A model generated the notes under the pieces. That model saw nothing but the letters and a program-made list of their open reading frames with translations. It had not been told where the DNA came from and searched no databases. From IMG/VR virus record IMGVR_UViG_3300042878_002532, positions 1-64,000 of that record: DNA of 64,000 nt; one strand, given 5' to 3'. Shown piece by piece: positions 7,040 to 15,793 of this stretch. The position numbers and the translations under genes are program-made. Each line of letters starts with the position of its first letter. Position 1 is the stretch's first letter. Source of the stretch: a virus.

Positions 7040-8658
7040 TATTTTTTATTTATAAGATTTTTAAACTTTTCAAATTTGGCAATAATCTTTTTGTTATCGT
7101 GATCAATCTGAATGTTGTTAGGTTCCATTGCTTTTCCGGCACCTGCCTCAACAAACTCATCTCTTGTAACATCTTTAGTATTACCTTCTTTGTCAGTTAT
7201 CTGATAGTCAAAGTTTTCGTTTGCCATTGGTTTTCCAAACTTATCTAATTTAGTAACATTTTCTGCACCGATTACTTTATTGTCCATCTCAGGTTCTCTA
7301 CCTTTTGATTCTGATGGATCTCCCCATTTTTGATTTAAAGTAAACTTAACTCCGGAAAGGTCATTGAATATTTTGTTTTTAAATAAGTCGATGAATCTAA
7401 GTCCTTGATAAGGAGCAACATCACATGTTCCAAAGATGTTTGAGATAGAACCGATACCACCGTGTCCACCAGAAACCGTAATCTCATCTTGACCGATTGT
7501 AGTGTCAGGGTCATGATATCCTAAATGTTGTTTGAAGTTTGTAAGTAAGCTTGTCATATAAACTCCTAAATCATCGATTGATTTACCATCTTTGTATAAA
7601 GGAAGATTTTCTGTTTGACCCATTTTTTTGTAAGCACATACTTGAAGAGTACCACCATATTGAAGTAATATGAATTTAGGTTCTGAATCAATCTTACCAT
7701 CTTTGAAGTCTCTTTCAACGATTGTTCTTGCTCTTAAAGCATTTGCCCAAGTTCCTGTTGGTACGAATACTAAATCTCCAAGTTTTAAATACCCGTCTAA
7801 TCTAAGTGCCCCACCTTTCCAGAACATACTGATAAGTTCTTGTTGAGAATTAAGTGTTTGTTTTGCACCAGTACCTCTTGTTCTTTTTTGCATCGTAGAA
7901 AGTCTCCATTCTGAATCTTTCATAAACTCTTTCTTACCATATTTAGTAGCGTTGTGCTCAGGGTAAAGTGCTTTCATTGTGTTAAAGATTGCATAGATAG
8001 AAGCATCTTTACAATTTGCAATAACTGCGATTAAAGTTTTTACATCCGATCTTTTTAAGAACTGATTAAAAGCTGCTCCAAATTCAAGTCTTTTCTTATC
8101 TGATTGTTTAATCTCTGCTAGATTAAAATCTAACAATCTTTGCCAATCAACACCATAGTCTTGGTATTTTGCAGCATCAATCATATCTATAACTGAAACA
8201 ATTAACTCATCTTGTGGAAGTCCTAATACAATACAAAGTGCTTCATATGCAGATGATGTTGCCAATTTTTTAACTGGTGAATCTTTATATTTGTCTAAAT
8301 CAGCAGCACTGAAAAGTCCGTGGTGGTCTAAGTAGTAATCTACTAACTCATCTCTTTCATCACCAGGCATGTTTGCGAAGTCAAGAACAATATTTATAAG
8401 TTTTGGATCAAGCGTAGTATATTTCCATCCTTCTGAATAATTTACAACACCGTACTTTACGATTTCGAATCCGTGGTCTAACAACCATTTCTTCATCTCG
8501 ATTGCACAGAAGATACCATCCATGTCATCGTGTGTATATAAAGCGACTTTCTTACCAATCTTTCCTTTTCCGATCCAATACTGCTCATCTGTAGAAGGAG
8601 TTCTAAGAGCTGCTTCCTCGTTGATATTGACCCAGTTGTTAAACTTTTTAATTCTCAT
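7039..8658 (-). CDS. Tagged DHH-family phosphoesterase
   Basis: A 539-residue DHH-superfamily phosphoesterase, the fold of RecJ and NrnA (oligonucleotide, nanoRNA or cyclic-dinucleotide cleavage). Metal motifs: THDDMDG at 42-48, a lone Asp in VLDFANM near 93 and the signature LDHHG at 110-114. A later SGGHGGIGSISN resembles the DHHA1 substrate loop. The N-terminus MRIKKFNNWVNINEE fits the capsid-targeting-like tag, so the enzyme may be packed in the head and injected. It is the last gene of a leftward operon with two other tagged proteins; its own late-like motif lies 20 nt upstream. The last 90 residues are polar and unassigned. Confidence 0.88.
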   Translation of the reverse strand: MRIKKFNNWVNINEEAALRTPSTDEQYWIGKGKIGKKVALYTHDDMDGIFCAIEMKKWLLDHGFEIVKYGVVNYSEGWKYTTLDPKLINIVLDFANMPGDERDELVDYYLDHHGLFSAADLDKYKDSPVKKLATSSAYEALCIVLGLPQDELIVSVIDMIDAAKYQDYGVDWQRLLDFNLAEIKQSDKKRLEFGAAFNQFLKRSDVKTLIAVIANCKDASIYAIFNTMKALYPEHNATKYGKKEFMKDSEWRLSTMQKRTRGTGAKQTLNSQQELISMFWKGGALRLDGYLKLGDLVFVPTGTWANALRARTIVERDFKDGKIDSEPKFILLQYGGTLQVCAYKKMGQTENLPLYKDGKSIDDLGVYMTSLLTNFKQHLGYHDPDTTIGQDEITVSGGHGGIGSISNIFGTCDVAPYQGLRFIDLFKNKIFNDLSGVKFTLNQKWGDPSESKGREPEMDNKVIGAENVTKLDKFGKPMANENFDYQITDKEGNTKDVTRDEFVEAGAGKAMEPNNIQIDHDNKKIIAKFEKFKNLINKK

Positions 8659-8678
8659 TGTATTGAGTTATTTTTTAG

Positions 8679-8689
8679 TATATATTAAA
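8679..8689 (-). promoter_or_regulatory. Late-promoter-like motif (long spacing)
   Basis: TTTAATATATA on the minus strand, 20 nt before the start at 8658; it overlaps the end of the upstream gene. Confidence 0.55.
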
Positions 8690-9629
8690 TTTTTTTGATG
8701 ATTATTCGTATATAATCATTACTAAAATCTTTATATGTTTGTTCAATTTTCCAATCATAGTCTTCTAATCGATTATTCGCCACTTCAATCACTTCTTTGA
8801 ACCTTTCGTCCTCTGTCATTTTAGTCAGTAATGATTGTATCATGTTTCTGTCTGCTTGTGTTCTTCCATATTCTGGAACGGATATAGCATCTGACTTAAC
8901 TCTTACCTCTATAAAAGGAAAGTGTTGGAATGTCATCTTAGGTGCAGACATTGGAGTGTCGAACATCAGGTTTCCATTTTGTCCAAGCATACTTTTAAAC
9001 TCTACGAATACTCTTAATCTTTCAGGAAATATGTCAAGGTCTTGTAAATCATAGAACATCTCTTTAACATCTTCTGGATATAGTCCATAATGTTTCATTG
9101 CGGTCTCATCATCTACTGATTCGTTTATATCTTCATCTTCGTCATCAAAATATACGTAGTCGTCAGGCTGTCTTTCTATTATGATAGATACGCAGTTTAC
9201 CTGGGCGATACCGTAATCTCCGTCTCTCTTTATCTTTCCTGTAGTATATGGTCTGTCTTTAACTACATGAACGTCATATACTTCTTCGAGATGTTCTTTC
9301 AGCTGGTTGAAGTATTCGTCTGGTATTTCTTTTTGATTGAAAGTATGCGAATTCTCATGCCTGTGTATTTCGGCATCTATATCGAAGTATACCTGTATTT
9401 TGTATATTCCTACTCCATCGAAAGACTCGTCTACTTTAGTCGATATGTCATCGCTTGTACCTATCATATAACGGTTTGGTGAATCTGATGCCATCTTTTC
9501 CGTTACGAAGTATTTAGCCTTTACTCCTTCGTCTGACAATATGTAGTCGAGTGCGGCGATGTCTTCTAACAAATCTTTTATTTTAGGTTTGTCGGTATTG
9601 AAGTCTTCATATAGTTTTAAGTATTTCAT
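8685..9629 (-). CDS. Tagged hypothetical protein
   Basis: A 314-residue acidic protein, MKYLKLYEDFNTD at the N-terminus (tag-like: Tyr, two residues, Phe, Asn, then Asp). Two halves each contain charged strands ending in similar Ile-rich elements (VSIIIERQPDDY near residue 157, YIRIIIKKI at the end), which could be a duplicated domain. Function unknown. It overlaps the amidoligase gene by 4 nt. Confidence 0.8.
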   Translation of the reverse strand: MKYLKLYEDFNTDKPKIKDLLEDIAALDYILSDEGVKAKYFVTEKMASDSPNRYMIGTSDDISTKVDESFDGVGIYKIQVYFDIDAEIHRHENSHTFNQKEIPDEYFNQLKEHLEEVYDVHVVKDRPYTTGKIKRDGDYGIAQVNCVSIIIERQPDDYVYFDDEDEDINESVDDETAMKHYGLYPEDVKEMFYDLQDLDIFPERLRVFVEFKSMLGQNGNLMFDTPMSAPKMTFQHFPFIEVRVKSDAISVPEYGRTQADRNMIQSLLTKMTEDERFKEVIEVANNRLEDYDWKIEQTYKDFSNDYIRIIIKKI

Positions 9630-11020
9630 TTCTTTCCACCAGTTTTTCCGAATCCTGAGATGATTCCTTTATCTTTACCTTTTTGTGGGTCTTCATTGAA
9701 CTTAGTATCAAAGAAGTTTGCGTTGTCGTTTACTACTTTAACTTCAGAATCCATAGTTGCGTACGGTCCAAGCTCACCTGATCTAAATACACCACCAAAC
9801 ATATCTCCATTAAGATAGCCTTCCATGAAATAACAATTTGTAAGTCCTGAGTTATCTACTCTACAATTAAGAACTTTTGTGTTATTTGCATCACAATGTG
9901 TTAGAGTTGATTTACTTACTTGAGAGTTTGTCATCTCAGTTCCTAAGAAATTACATGATTCAAATATTCCTTCAATCGTGCAGTTTATGAACTCATAATT
10001 TTTTAGAGTAGTTGTTGACTTAACAATAGTATCAACTATTTCCATAGTCTGTGTTGATGTTACATAGTTGATTATACACTCTTTAAGATCGTTTGTACCA
10101 TCTATTAGATTGTATAACTTAGTGTATATCTTTCCATAGTATGCATTTATTGTATCATAATCACTTACCTGGTCTATCTGTATCTGTATTGTTGGAAAAT
10201 CTACTAAGAAGTTATCATACTTTGAAAAGTTTTTGAACAACTTGATATTATCTTCAAGATATTCTTCAAGTTTTGTTACATCTTCTGAGTTAAAGTTTGT
10301 ATCTGTTGAATCAAATACATCGATTATGAATCTATCCATAAAGTATGTCAACTGACCTATGTTCTTTTCATAATCTTTTCCACCAATATATCTAAACTCA
10401 AGTCTTTGATGTTCTTTATCATTGTTTATATTTACAAAGTTTATACCATAGTATTTGTCGTTTGGTACTCTTAGGTTGTTCTTAACGGTGTCGATGGGAA
10501 TATTGAAGAAGTCATACTCTTTGTATGGTATTATCTTTTTAATAGTCTTTGCATATACGTTGTCTTTTCTCGAAGGAAACACTCTGTATATCTCATCTTC
10601 GTCTGTGTTTAGTATAAGTTTGAGTATATTTAAGTCATTTAAGTCTTTATCTTCACTATTAAACGAAAGGTTAAAGTGTATAGAACATTTATCGTTGGTA
10701 TATCCATATGTCTGTATAAACTTTATTATCTTTACTAAATAGTATTTTGCATCATAATAATCTAATGGGCCAGTTACAAGCTCAACCATGTTTGAACCAC
10801 CCGAAAGATCCGGTTCTATTTTGAAGTTGTTTTCGTCTGGCGTGAAGTCAGAGTGGTATTGTCTGAATCCCCATACCTTTACAGGTGCCAAATCTACATT
10901 TAGCATCTCTAATGTTTTGTAGAAGGATAGATCCTTCATATAGAACTCGAACTCGAAACCTATTCTGGCATGTTTCAACTTGCTTGATTGGTTTATGAAT
11001 TTATCCGAATATTTTTTCAT
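9626..11020 (-). CDS. Tagged amidoligase with pentapeptide-like repeats
   Basis: A 464-residue protein. The amidoligase-family core (glutamine-synthetase-like fold; ATP-dependent amide or peptide bond formation) is visible as IGFEFEFY at 20-27, IEPDLSGGSN at 68-77, VELVTGPLDY at 79-88 and SIHFNLS at 113-119. From about residue 340 to 430 the sequence turns into quasi-pentapeptide repeats (NYEFINCTIEG, ESCNFLGTEM, NTKVLNCRVDN), a right-handed beta helix. The N-terminus MKKYSDKFINQ fits the capsid-targeting-like tag. A late-like motif ends 4 nt before the ATG. First gene of a leftward operon with two other tagged genes. Confidence 0.82.
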   Translation of the reverse strand: MKKYSDKFINQSSKLKHARIGFEFEFYMKDLSFYKTLEMLNVDLAPVKVWGFRQYHSDFTPDENNFKIEPDLSGGSNMVELVTGPLDYYDAKYYLVKIIKFIQTYGYTNDKCSIHFNLSFNSEDKDLNDLNILKLILNTDEDEIYRVFPSRKDNVYAKTIKKIIPYKEYDFFNIPIDTVKNNLRVPNDKYYGINFVNINNDKEHQRLEFRYIGGKDYEKNIGQLTYFMDRFIIDVFDSTDTNFNSEDVTKLEEYLEDNIKLFKNFSKYDNFLVDFPTIQIQIDQVSDYDTINAYYGKIYTKLYNLIDGTNDLKECIINYVTSTQTMEIVDTIVKSTTTLKNYEFINCTIEGIFESCNFLGTEMTNSQVSKSTLTHCDANNTKVLNCRVDNSGLTNCYFMEGYLNGDMFGGVFRSGELGPYATMDSEVKVVNDNANFFDTKFNEDPQKGKDKGIISGFGKTGGKK

Positions 11021-11024
11021 AGAA

Positions 11025-11035
11025 TATATATTAAA
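11025..11035 (-). promoter_or_regulatory. Late-promoter-like motif (short spacing)
   Basis: TTTAATATATA on the minus strand, 4 nt before the start at 11020; transcription starting a few bases downstream would give a leaderless mRNA. Confidence 0.6.
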
Positions 11036-11154
11036 ATATTATTTCCATTATTTAATTTAGGAGAGGAAATCTCTTTTATATATACTTTCAATAAAATAGG
11101 CGACAACTTTTAACCTTGTTAAAGAACTTCGAACTAAAAAAGTAAATATAAAAT

Positions 11155-11544
11155 ATGAATTTTTTCTGTGTTTATGTCAAGACTCGTAAGAAGATGGATA
11201 AGTACATAAAGGTTAATAAGGTTAAGAACAAGTATATAATCGACATAAAGAAGATAATAGAAGAAGAAGAGTTATCTCATTCCGAAGACAAAACCTATTT
11301 GAAGATAATAATATTCAATAAGATACAACAAGCTATCGATAAGAAAAAGGATATTTATTACATACCTGACTTTGACAACGAGTTTTCAATAGAAAAACTC
11401 TTGAATCTTAAAAAGATACTTGGAGACAACGACTTCAACGTATTAGTATTCTACAACGAGTTTAGAAAAAACCCTGAAATTATAGATGATGTTTTCAGTA
11501 ATTTATCTAAATTTTCCAATTCGCAAATTATCAGAGATTATTAG
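11155..11544 (+). CDS. Hypothetical protein
   Basis: A 129-residue charged protein. The start is either the ATG at 11155 or the one at 11194 (MDKYIKVNKVKNKY), which gives a more typical N-terminus. The C-terminal part has an alternating strand-helix pattern (VLVFYNEFRKN). No family recognised. It precedes the first tail gene. Confidence 0.7.
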   Translation: MNFFCVYVKTRKKMDKYIKVNKVKNKYIIDIKKIIEEEELSHSEDKTYLKIIIFNKIQQAIDKKKDIYYIPDFDNEFSIEKLLNLKKILGDNDFNVLVFYNEFRKNPEIIDDVFSNLSKFSNSQIIRDY

Positions 11545-11562
11545 GAGGAGAGATTGCATGTA

Positions 11563-11573
11563 TTTAATATATA
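11563..11573 (+). promoter_or_regulatory. Late-promoter-like motif (long spacing)
   Basis: TTTAATATATA, 20 nt before the tail gene start at 11594. Confidence 0.6.
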
Positions 11574-11593
11574 TGTAAAAATCAATATAATCA

Positions 11594-13591
11594 ATGGCAA
11601 TATTAGGTGGATCACCCCTCGGACTCATAGGACTTAAAAGTGTACCTACCAATGGTATGTCTGGATTCAACGCGGGTGCCTCAAGAAACGTAATTGTTGC
11701 GGACTATAACCGTTCCAAATCACTTTCTTTATTTACTGGTAAAAGAAGATTGAGAGCTTGGCCGAATTTGGCGGGTAAAACTGCTAAAGATCCCGGTGGT
11801 GCAGGTATAGATCCATCTGAGACTCAAGATACTACGGGTTTAGCAGATGTTTATGTTAATAAACAAGGTAAGCTTGTAGATGGTTATACTCCTTCAATAG
11901 AATCAAACTCAAGAGGTAGTAACCTTTTACACAACAATGATGTATATGATACCAGTGTTCTAAATATTTTAGAAAAGTTGGCAAAAACAAAGGCGGCTCT
12001 AAGACCTACCGATTTTGCTTATTTAAAATATTTAGGAGTATATCCTAATAATAGACTAATGATTGCGAGAAGATTTGTCGCACCATCTGGAGATAATATA
12101 ATGGTTAACAGAACTACTAAAGAAGTTCCTTCTATTGCAACGTTGGTTAGTTGGATTCCAGAAGGAACAGACTTTTTGGAAATCAGCTTTGGTGAGGTAT
12201 GGACAGAGGCAAAAGCCGATTTTACCGGAATGTTGAACAGCTTAGGTGAAGATTTCTCTAAGTCCGGTATGGGTAAAATAGCAGGTGCTGCTGGTAACGT
12301 ACTACCACTTCCGGGATTCACTGAGATATTTCAAAGAGCTTTCTTAGCTAAGATTGGTTTGTTAGAAGAAGATGCTGCAAACCAGATACCTGCCGGAAAC
12401 CCAAACTTAATTAAAGAAGCTAAGGTTAGAAAAACTGTTGGTTATAGTGAACCTGGATCAGGATTGATGGCTAAGATAACTATAAAGATGACTTGTGAAT
12501 ATGAACTTAAATTCATTGCAGGAATAGATCCTACTATAGTTTGGATGGATATAATAGGTATGATAGTAAGATTTGGAACTTCTGAATCTTCAAACTATGG
12601 TTTAAGTCAAGGAGTTGCTGCAAAGTTAGCTAGATGGGCTGCCAACCCTTATACGTTGATATCTGATGTTGTTTCGGGTATAAAAAATGCAATAACGTCT
12701 GCTCGATCAAAACTTGAAGAAGCGGTGACTGCAGTTTATAACGCAGCGACTGACGCTGCTAAGAATCTTAGTGATGGAAGTACTTCTGGTGATGAGAAAG
12801 AAATTTCAGAAAAGGCTGCCGCAGAAACTGCAGCGACGGAGGCAAAGGATGCTGGTTTTAATCTTATAGCCAAGCTTGTTGATATCGGAGAATCTGTTAT
12901 TAAAGCAGCGGTTATGAAATATAGAGTAGAGGTAATGGGTATTGTTAACGCACTTACCGGAAACCCTTCTACTCCTTGGCATATAACGATTGGAAATCCA
13001 ATGAGACCGGTTTTTTGTTCTGGTGACATGCTAACGACAAGCGTAGTTTTGAAGCTTGGACCAAATTTGGCGTTCAACGACCTTCCTTCTAGTATAATAG
13101 CAGATTTTGAGTTGACTAACGCTAGAAATCTTGGTATGCAAGAAATTATGGCAAAGTTTAACTCTGGTTATTTGAGAACAGTCGATGTTCAAAAAACTTT
13201 CTTTGAAACAACCGTCAAATTTGGAGCAGATGGAAAAGTTGCTTCACAGGAACCAGTTGGTGTTATGCCTGGAGAAGCAGAGTTCAAAAGTGATCTTGGT
13301 ACAAGTGGTACATCTGGAGCAGGAACATCTGGTACAAATGGAAACCAAGGTGGTGGAAACACTAACAATGGTGATACAAGTGGTAAAAGCGGTGATACTA
13401 GTGGTACTCAGGGCACTCAGGGTACTCAAGGTAATATAGGTAAAACTGAGACTTCAACTAATGTCAAAGAAGTTCCTGGTTCGGGTACACAAAAAACTTT
13501 GACTAAAGAAGAACAAGCTAAGTTAGATAAAGCAACGGCGGATGCAAAGGCAACAGCCGAAAAAAGCAAAATGACGGGTAAGAAAAAATAA
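11594..13591 (+). CDS. Tail/baseplate structural protein with GTS/GTQ linker
   Basis: A 665-residue protein that opens the tail gene cluster. The first 500 residues are a folded structural region (NPSTPWHITIGNPMRP and SGDMLTTSVVLKLGPNLAF look like a virion beta domain) interrupted at 370-420 by an Ala/Thr-rich helical stretch. The C-terminus is low-complexity: Gly-Thr-Ser repeats, then SGTQGTQGTQGN, then a Lys/Ala helix. The same linker type occurs in two other baseplate genes here. The exact T4 counterpart is unclear. It shares a transcript with the LysM and M15 peptidase genes. Confidence 0.75.
   Translation: MAILGGSPLGLIGLKSVPTNGMSGFNAGASRNVIVADYNRSKSLSLFTGKRRLRAWPNLAGKTAKDPGGAGIDPSETQDTTGLADVYVNKQGKLVDGYTPSIESNSRGSNLLHNNDVYDTSVLNILEKLAKTKAALRPTDFAYLKYLGVYPNNRLMIARRFVAPSGDNIMVNRTTKEVPSIATLVSWIPEGTDFLEISFGEVWTEAKADFTGMLNSLGEDFSKSGMGKIAGAAGNVLPLPGFTEIFQRAFLAKIGLLEEDAANQIPAGNPNLIKEAKVRKTVGYSEPGSGLMAKITIKMTCEYELKFIAGIDPTIVWMDIIGMIVRFGTSESSNYGLSQGVAAKLARWAANPYTLISDVVSGIKNAITSARSKLEEAVTAVYNAATDAAKNLSDGSTSGDEKEISEKAAAETAATEAKDAGFNLIAKLVDIGESVIKAAVMKYRVEVMGIVNALTGNPSTPWHITIGNPMRPVFCSGDMLTTSVVLKLGPNLAFNDLPSSIIADFELTNARNLGMQEIMAKFNSGYLRTVDVQKTFFETTVKFGADGKVASQEPVGVMPGEAEFKSDLGTSGTSGAGTSGTNGNQGGGNTNNGDTSGKSGDTSGTQGTQGTQGNIGKTETSTNVKEVPGSGTQKTLTKEEQAKLDKATADAKATAEKSKMTGKKK
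13306..13440 (+). repeat. GTS/GTQ-coding low-complexity repeat
   Basis: Imperfect 9-base units coding Gly-Thr-Ser, Gly-Thr-Asn and Gly-Thr-Gln near the C-terminus of the structural protein. Confidence 0.8.
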
Positions 13592-13602
13592 TTTTATAGA
13601 AA

Positions 13603-14082
13603 ATGGGAATGAGTATTAAATCACTTGTTGAAGCTAGATGGATAAATAGAAAATGGGATTTGAATATTCCTTCTTTTAAAGTGGATGCCGCTCAGTTAGA
13701 CATATATGTTGTTCAAAGAGGTGAGGATATGAGATTAGATTTGGTTATGAAGTCTATGTATGATGACATATATACTTTCGCACAAGCCGATATTATATTA
13801 CATATAAACCATATTGATAATCCTCTCAACATAAGAGAAGGTATGGTACTATACTATCCACCATCAGAATCACTCGATGATTTTAGATACTATGAAAGTG
13901 GAAATGTTGCATCAAATAAATCTATCAAACAAAGATTAGGAGTTTTAAATAAAACAACGAGAACAGATGAGAAAAGGAAAAAATTCCTTGATGCAAACTA
14001 TTCTTTACCTCCTGTAGTTCTTCAAGAGAACAGGGCCGGTGTTACTGTTGGTGTTAGTACTATAAAAGTCGGTGGACTTTAA
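13603..14082 (+). CDS. LysM-type baseplate protein (gp53-like)
   Basis: A 159-residue protein, starting at the ATG at 13603 (MGMSIKSLVEARW). The central part is LysM-like: a strand IYVVQRGEDMRLDLV, a helix around MKSMYDD, and the closing NIREGMVLYYPP. T4 baseplate wedge protein gp53 has a LysM-related fold, and the position among tail genes supports a similar role. The C-terminal tail is polar with DANYSLPPVVL. It lies 11 nt after the large tail protein gene. Confidence 0.75.
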   Translation: MGMSIKSLVEARWINRKWDLNIPSFKVDAAQLDIYVVQRGEDMRLDLVMKSMYDDIYTFAQADIILHINHIDNPLNIREGMVLYYPPSESLDDFRYYESGNVASNKSIKQRLGVLNKTTRTDEKRKKFLDANYSLPPVVLQENRAGVTVGVSTIKVGGL

Positions 14083-14101
14083 TAAAATAAAGAATTAAAA
14101 A

Positions 14102-15763
14102 GTGGCATATAAAGAAATACCTAAACCAAATTGTACAGTTTATGTACCTACTTTTGCTGATCAATATACTACTGATGTTAGTGTATTAGTTCTTTTCCCG
14201 GGAATACCGGTTGGTGGTAAAACTGGTAAGACTTATTTTCCACCTATGATAAAGGCTGGTGCTCCTACATGGTTTGATAAATATGTAATTGTTATTCCAA
14301 ATGAGCATACCACAAAATGGGATTCTGTTAAAAAAGAATATGGTGAGGCAATGGCTAGTGTTCCACAAGGAACGGGTAAAGATCCAAAGTACGTATTGGT
14401 TGAAAAAACCGTAAGTATTGGAGTTTTTTCGGGTAGTGGAAATGGAACCGCTAATATTCAATCAAAGCTTGTCTCTATAAAGCCAACACATTTGATAATA
14501 ATGGACCCTTCTGCTTCTGGTCCACTCACTCAAAACGTTAAGACATTAGTTAATAAAGGAACATCTTGTTATCTTATGTATAATCCTACTAACTGGGATA
14601 GTTTTCCCGCACTTAAAAATGGATTTCCTTCTTTAGTTGCGGCTGTTGATACTGGTGTGAATAAATCTCAAAAAGTCAAGTTGGGACATACTTCAATTCC
14701 ACCACAAACTCTTAAAACATTTGCACCGGATATTGAAAAAAAGTTGATTACACCCACACAGAAACCTGAAGAACAACCACCAGTTGTAGAGGAAAAAAAA
14801 ACTGATGAGCAGGTAGCCGCAGAGGCCAACCAAGATGCCGCGGGTAAAACACAATCTACTTCACCAAAATGGAATATAACCATAGATGGTTTAGGAGATT
14901 CTGCGGTTGGTGCTGCCCCGGTTGCATATGAAATTAGTGCTAAAAAAGATCTTCCTGGCTTCACTATATACGTTGGAAATCCAGCAACTGATTGGGCTAG
15001 ATTTGGAGAGACGGTTCCTCCTGATGGTGATAACTTTGAAGATGTTGGTGATGATGAAGAGTATACTGAAGGTGGATTCGCGGGAGCCGAAGAGATGGGT
15101 ATAGAATTTGAGGAGATGGAGGCCGCACCTAGTGCGGAAAGAGCGGCAGAGGCTGCATCTGTAGTAGAACAACTTGAGAATTCTGAACCTATTAATGTCG
15201 GTAATCATAAATTAGATTTGATACCAGGTACATTCGTAACAAACGGTGGTACTAAAATACAATGTTGTCAGATTAATGGCTCTGCCGTGAATGTTAAGAT
15301 TGCGGGTGCGTATTTAGATATGGTTGCGGCTGCCAAAAAAGATGGTGTTACAATATCTATAGGATCTGGATTTAGATCACCTTATGATAGTATTAATACA
15401 AAATCTTCTTCTGGTGTAAAAGTAAGTGCTAGTTCACAACAGTCCTTATATGATTCCTATTTAGCAGGAAAAGGTAATGTGGCTGCAAAACCTGGTAACT
15501 CGAATCATGGAAATGGTATTGGATTAGATACAAACGCCGGTGGTAAATCAAAAGGAAGATTTATAAACGTAAATCAGAAAGTTTATACCTGGTTGGTCAA
15601 AAACTCATGGAAGTATGGATTCGTTAGAGCGGTTAAGAACGAAGAATGGCATTTCGACTACCTACCAGACCTTGCTAAAAAAGGACCTTATGGTAAAATC
15701 GCAGGAACTGATGCCAATAAATTTTACTCAGATTGGGGACTTGATAAATTATCAATCACATAA
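14102..15763 (+). CDS. Tail-associated M15 peptidase (VanY-like)
   Basis: A 553-residue protein starting at GTG (MAYKEIPKPNC); no nearby ATG fits better and an A-rich stretch precedes it. The N-terminal 210 residues are an unassigned alpha/beta domain, followed by Pro/Glu-rich and acidic linkers. The last 170 residues are an M15 peptidase (D-Ala-D-Ala or L-Ala-D-Glu cleavage): IGSGFRSPYDS, zinc ligands in SNHGNGIGLD, and EEWHFDYLP with the catalytic Glu and last His. It probably cuts peptidoglycan peptides during tail penetration. Fibre-like opening residues resemble those of the hub protein at 23790-27602. Confidence 0.88.
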   Translation: MAYKEIPKPNCTVYVPTFADQYTTDVSVLVLFPGIPVGGKTGKTYFPPMIKAGAPTWFDKYVIVIPNEHTTKWDSVKKEYGEAMASVPQGTGKDPKYVLVEKTVSIGVFSGSGNGTANIQSKLVSIKPTHLIIMDPSASGPLTQNVKTLVNKGTSCYLMYNPTNWDSFPALKNGFPSLVAAVDTGVNKSQKVKLGHTSIPPQTLKTFAPDIEKKLITPTQKPEEQPPVVEEKKTDEQVAAEANQDAAGKTQSTSPKWNITIDGLGDSAVGAAPVAYEISAKKDLPGFTIYVGNPATDWARFGETVPPDGDNFEDVGDDEEYTEGGFAGAEEMGIEFEEMEAAPSAERAAEAASVVEQLENSEPINVGNHKLDLIPGTFVTNGGTKIQCCQINGSAVNVKIAGAYLDMVAAAKKDGVTISIGSGFRSPYDSINTKSSSGVKVSASSQQSLYDSYLAGKGNVAAKPGNSNHGNGIGLDTNAGGKSKGRFINVNQKVYTWLVKNSWKYGFVRAVKNEEWHFDYLPDLAKKGPYGKIAGTDANKFYSDWGLDKLSIT

Positions 15764-15793
15764 AAAAATCCTGTTCTAAGTAACAGGATTTTT
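15762..15793. terminator. Bidirectional terminator
   Basis: Stem AATCCTGTT/AACAGGATT with flanking A and T runs, between converging tail operons. Confidence 0.8.

Noticed and set aside
13603-13650. LysM baseplate protein start (SIKSLVEARW) as a packaging tag
   Set aside because: Lacks the paired aromatic residues and the position fits a baseplate protein.
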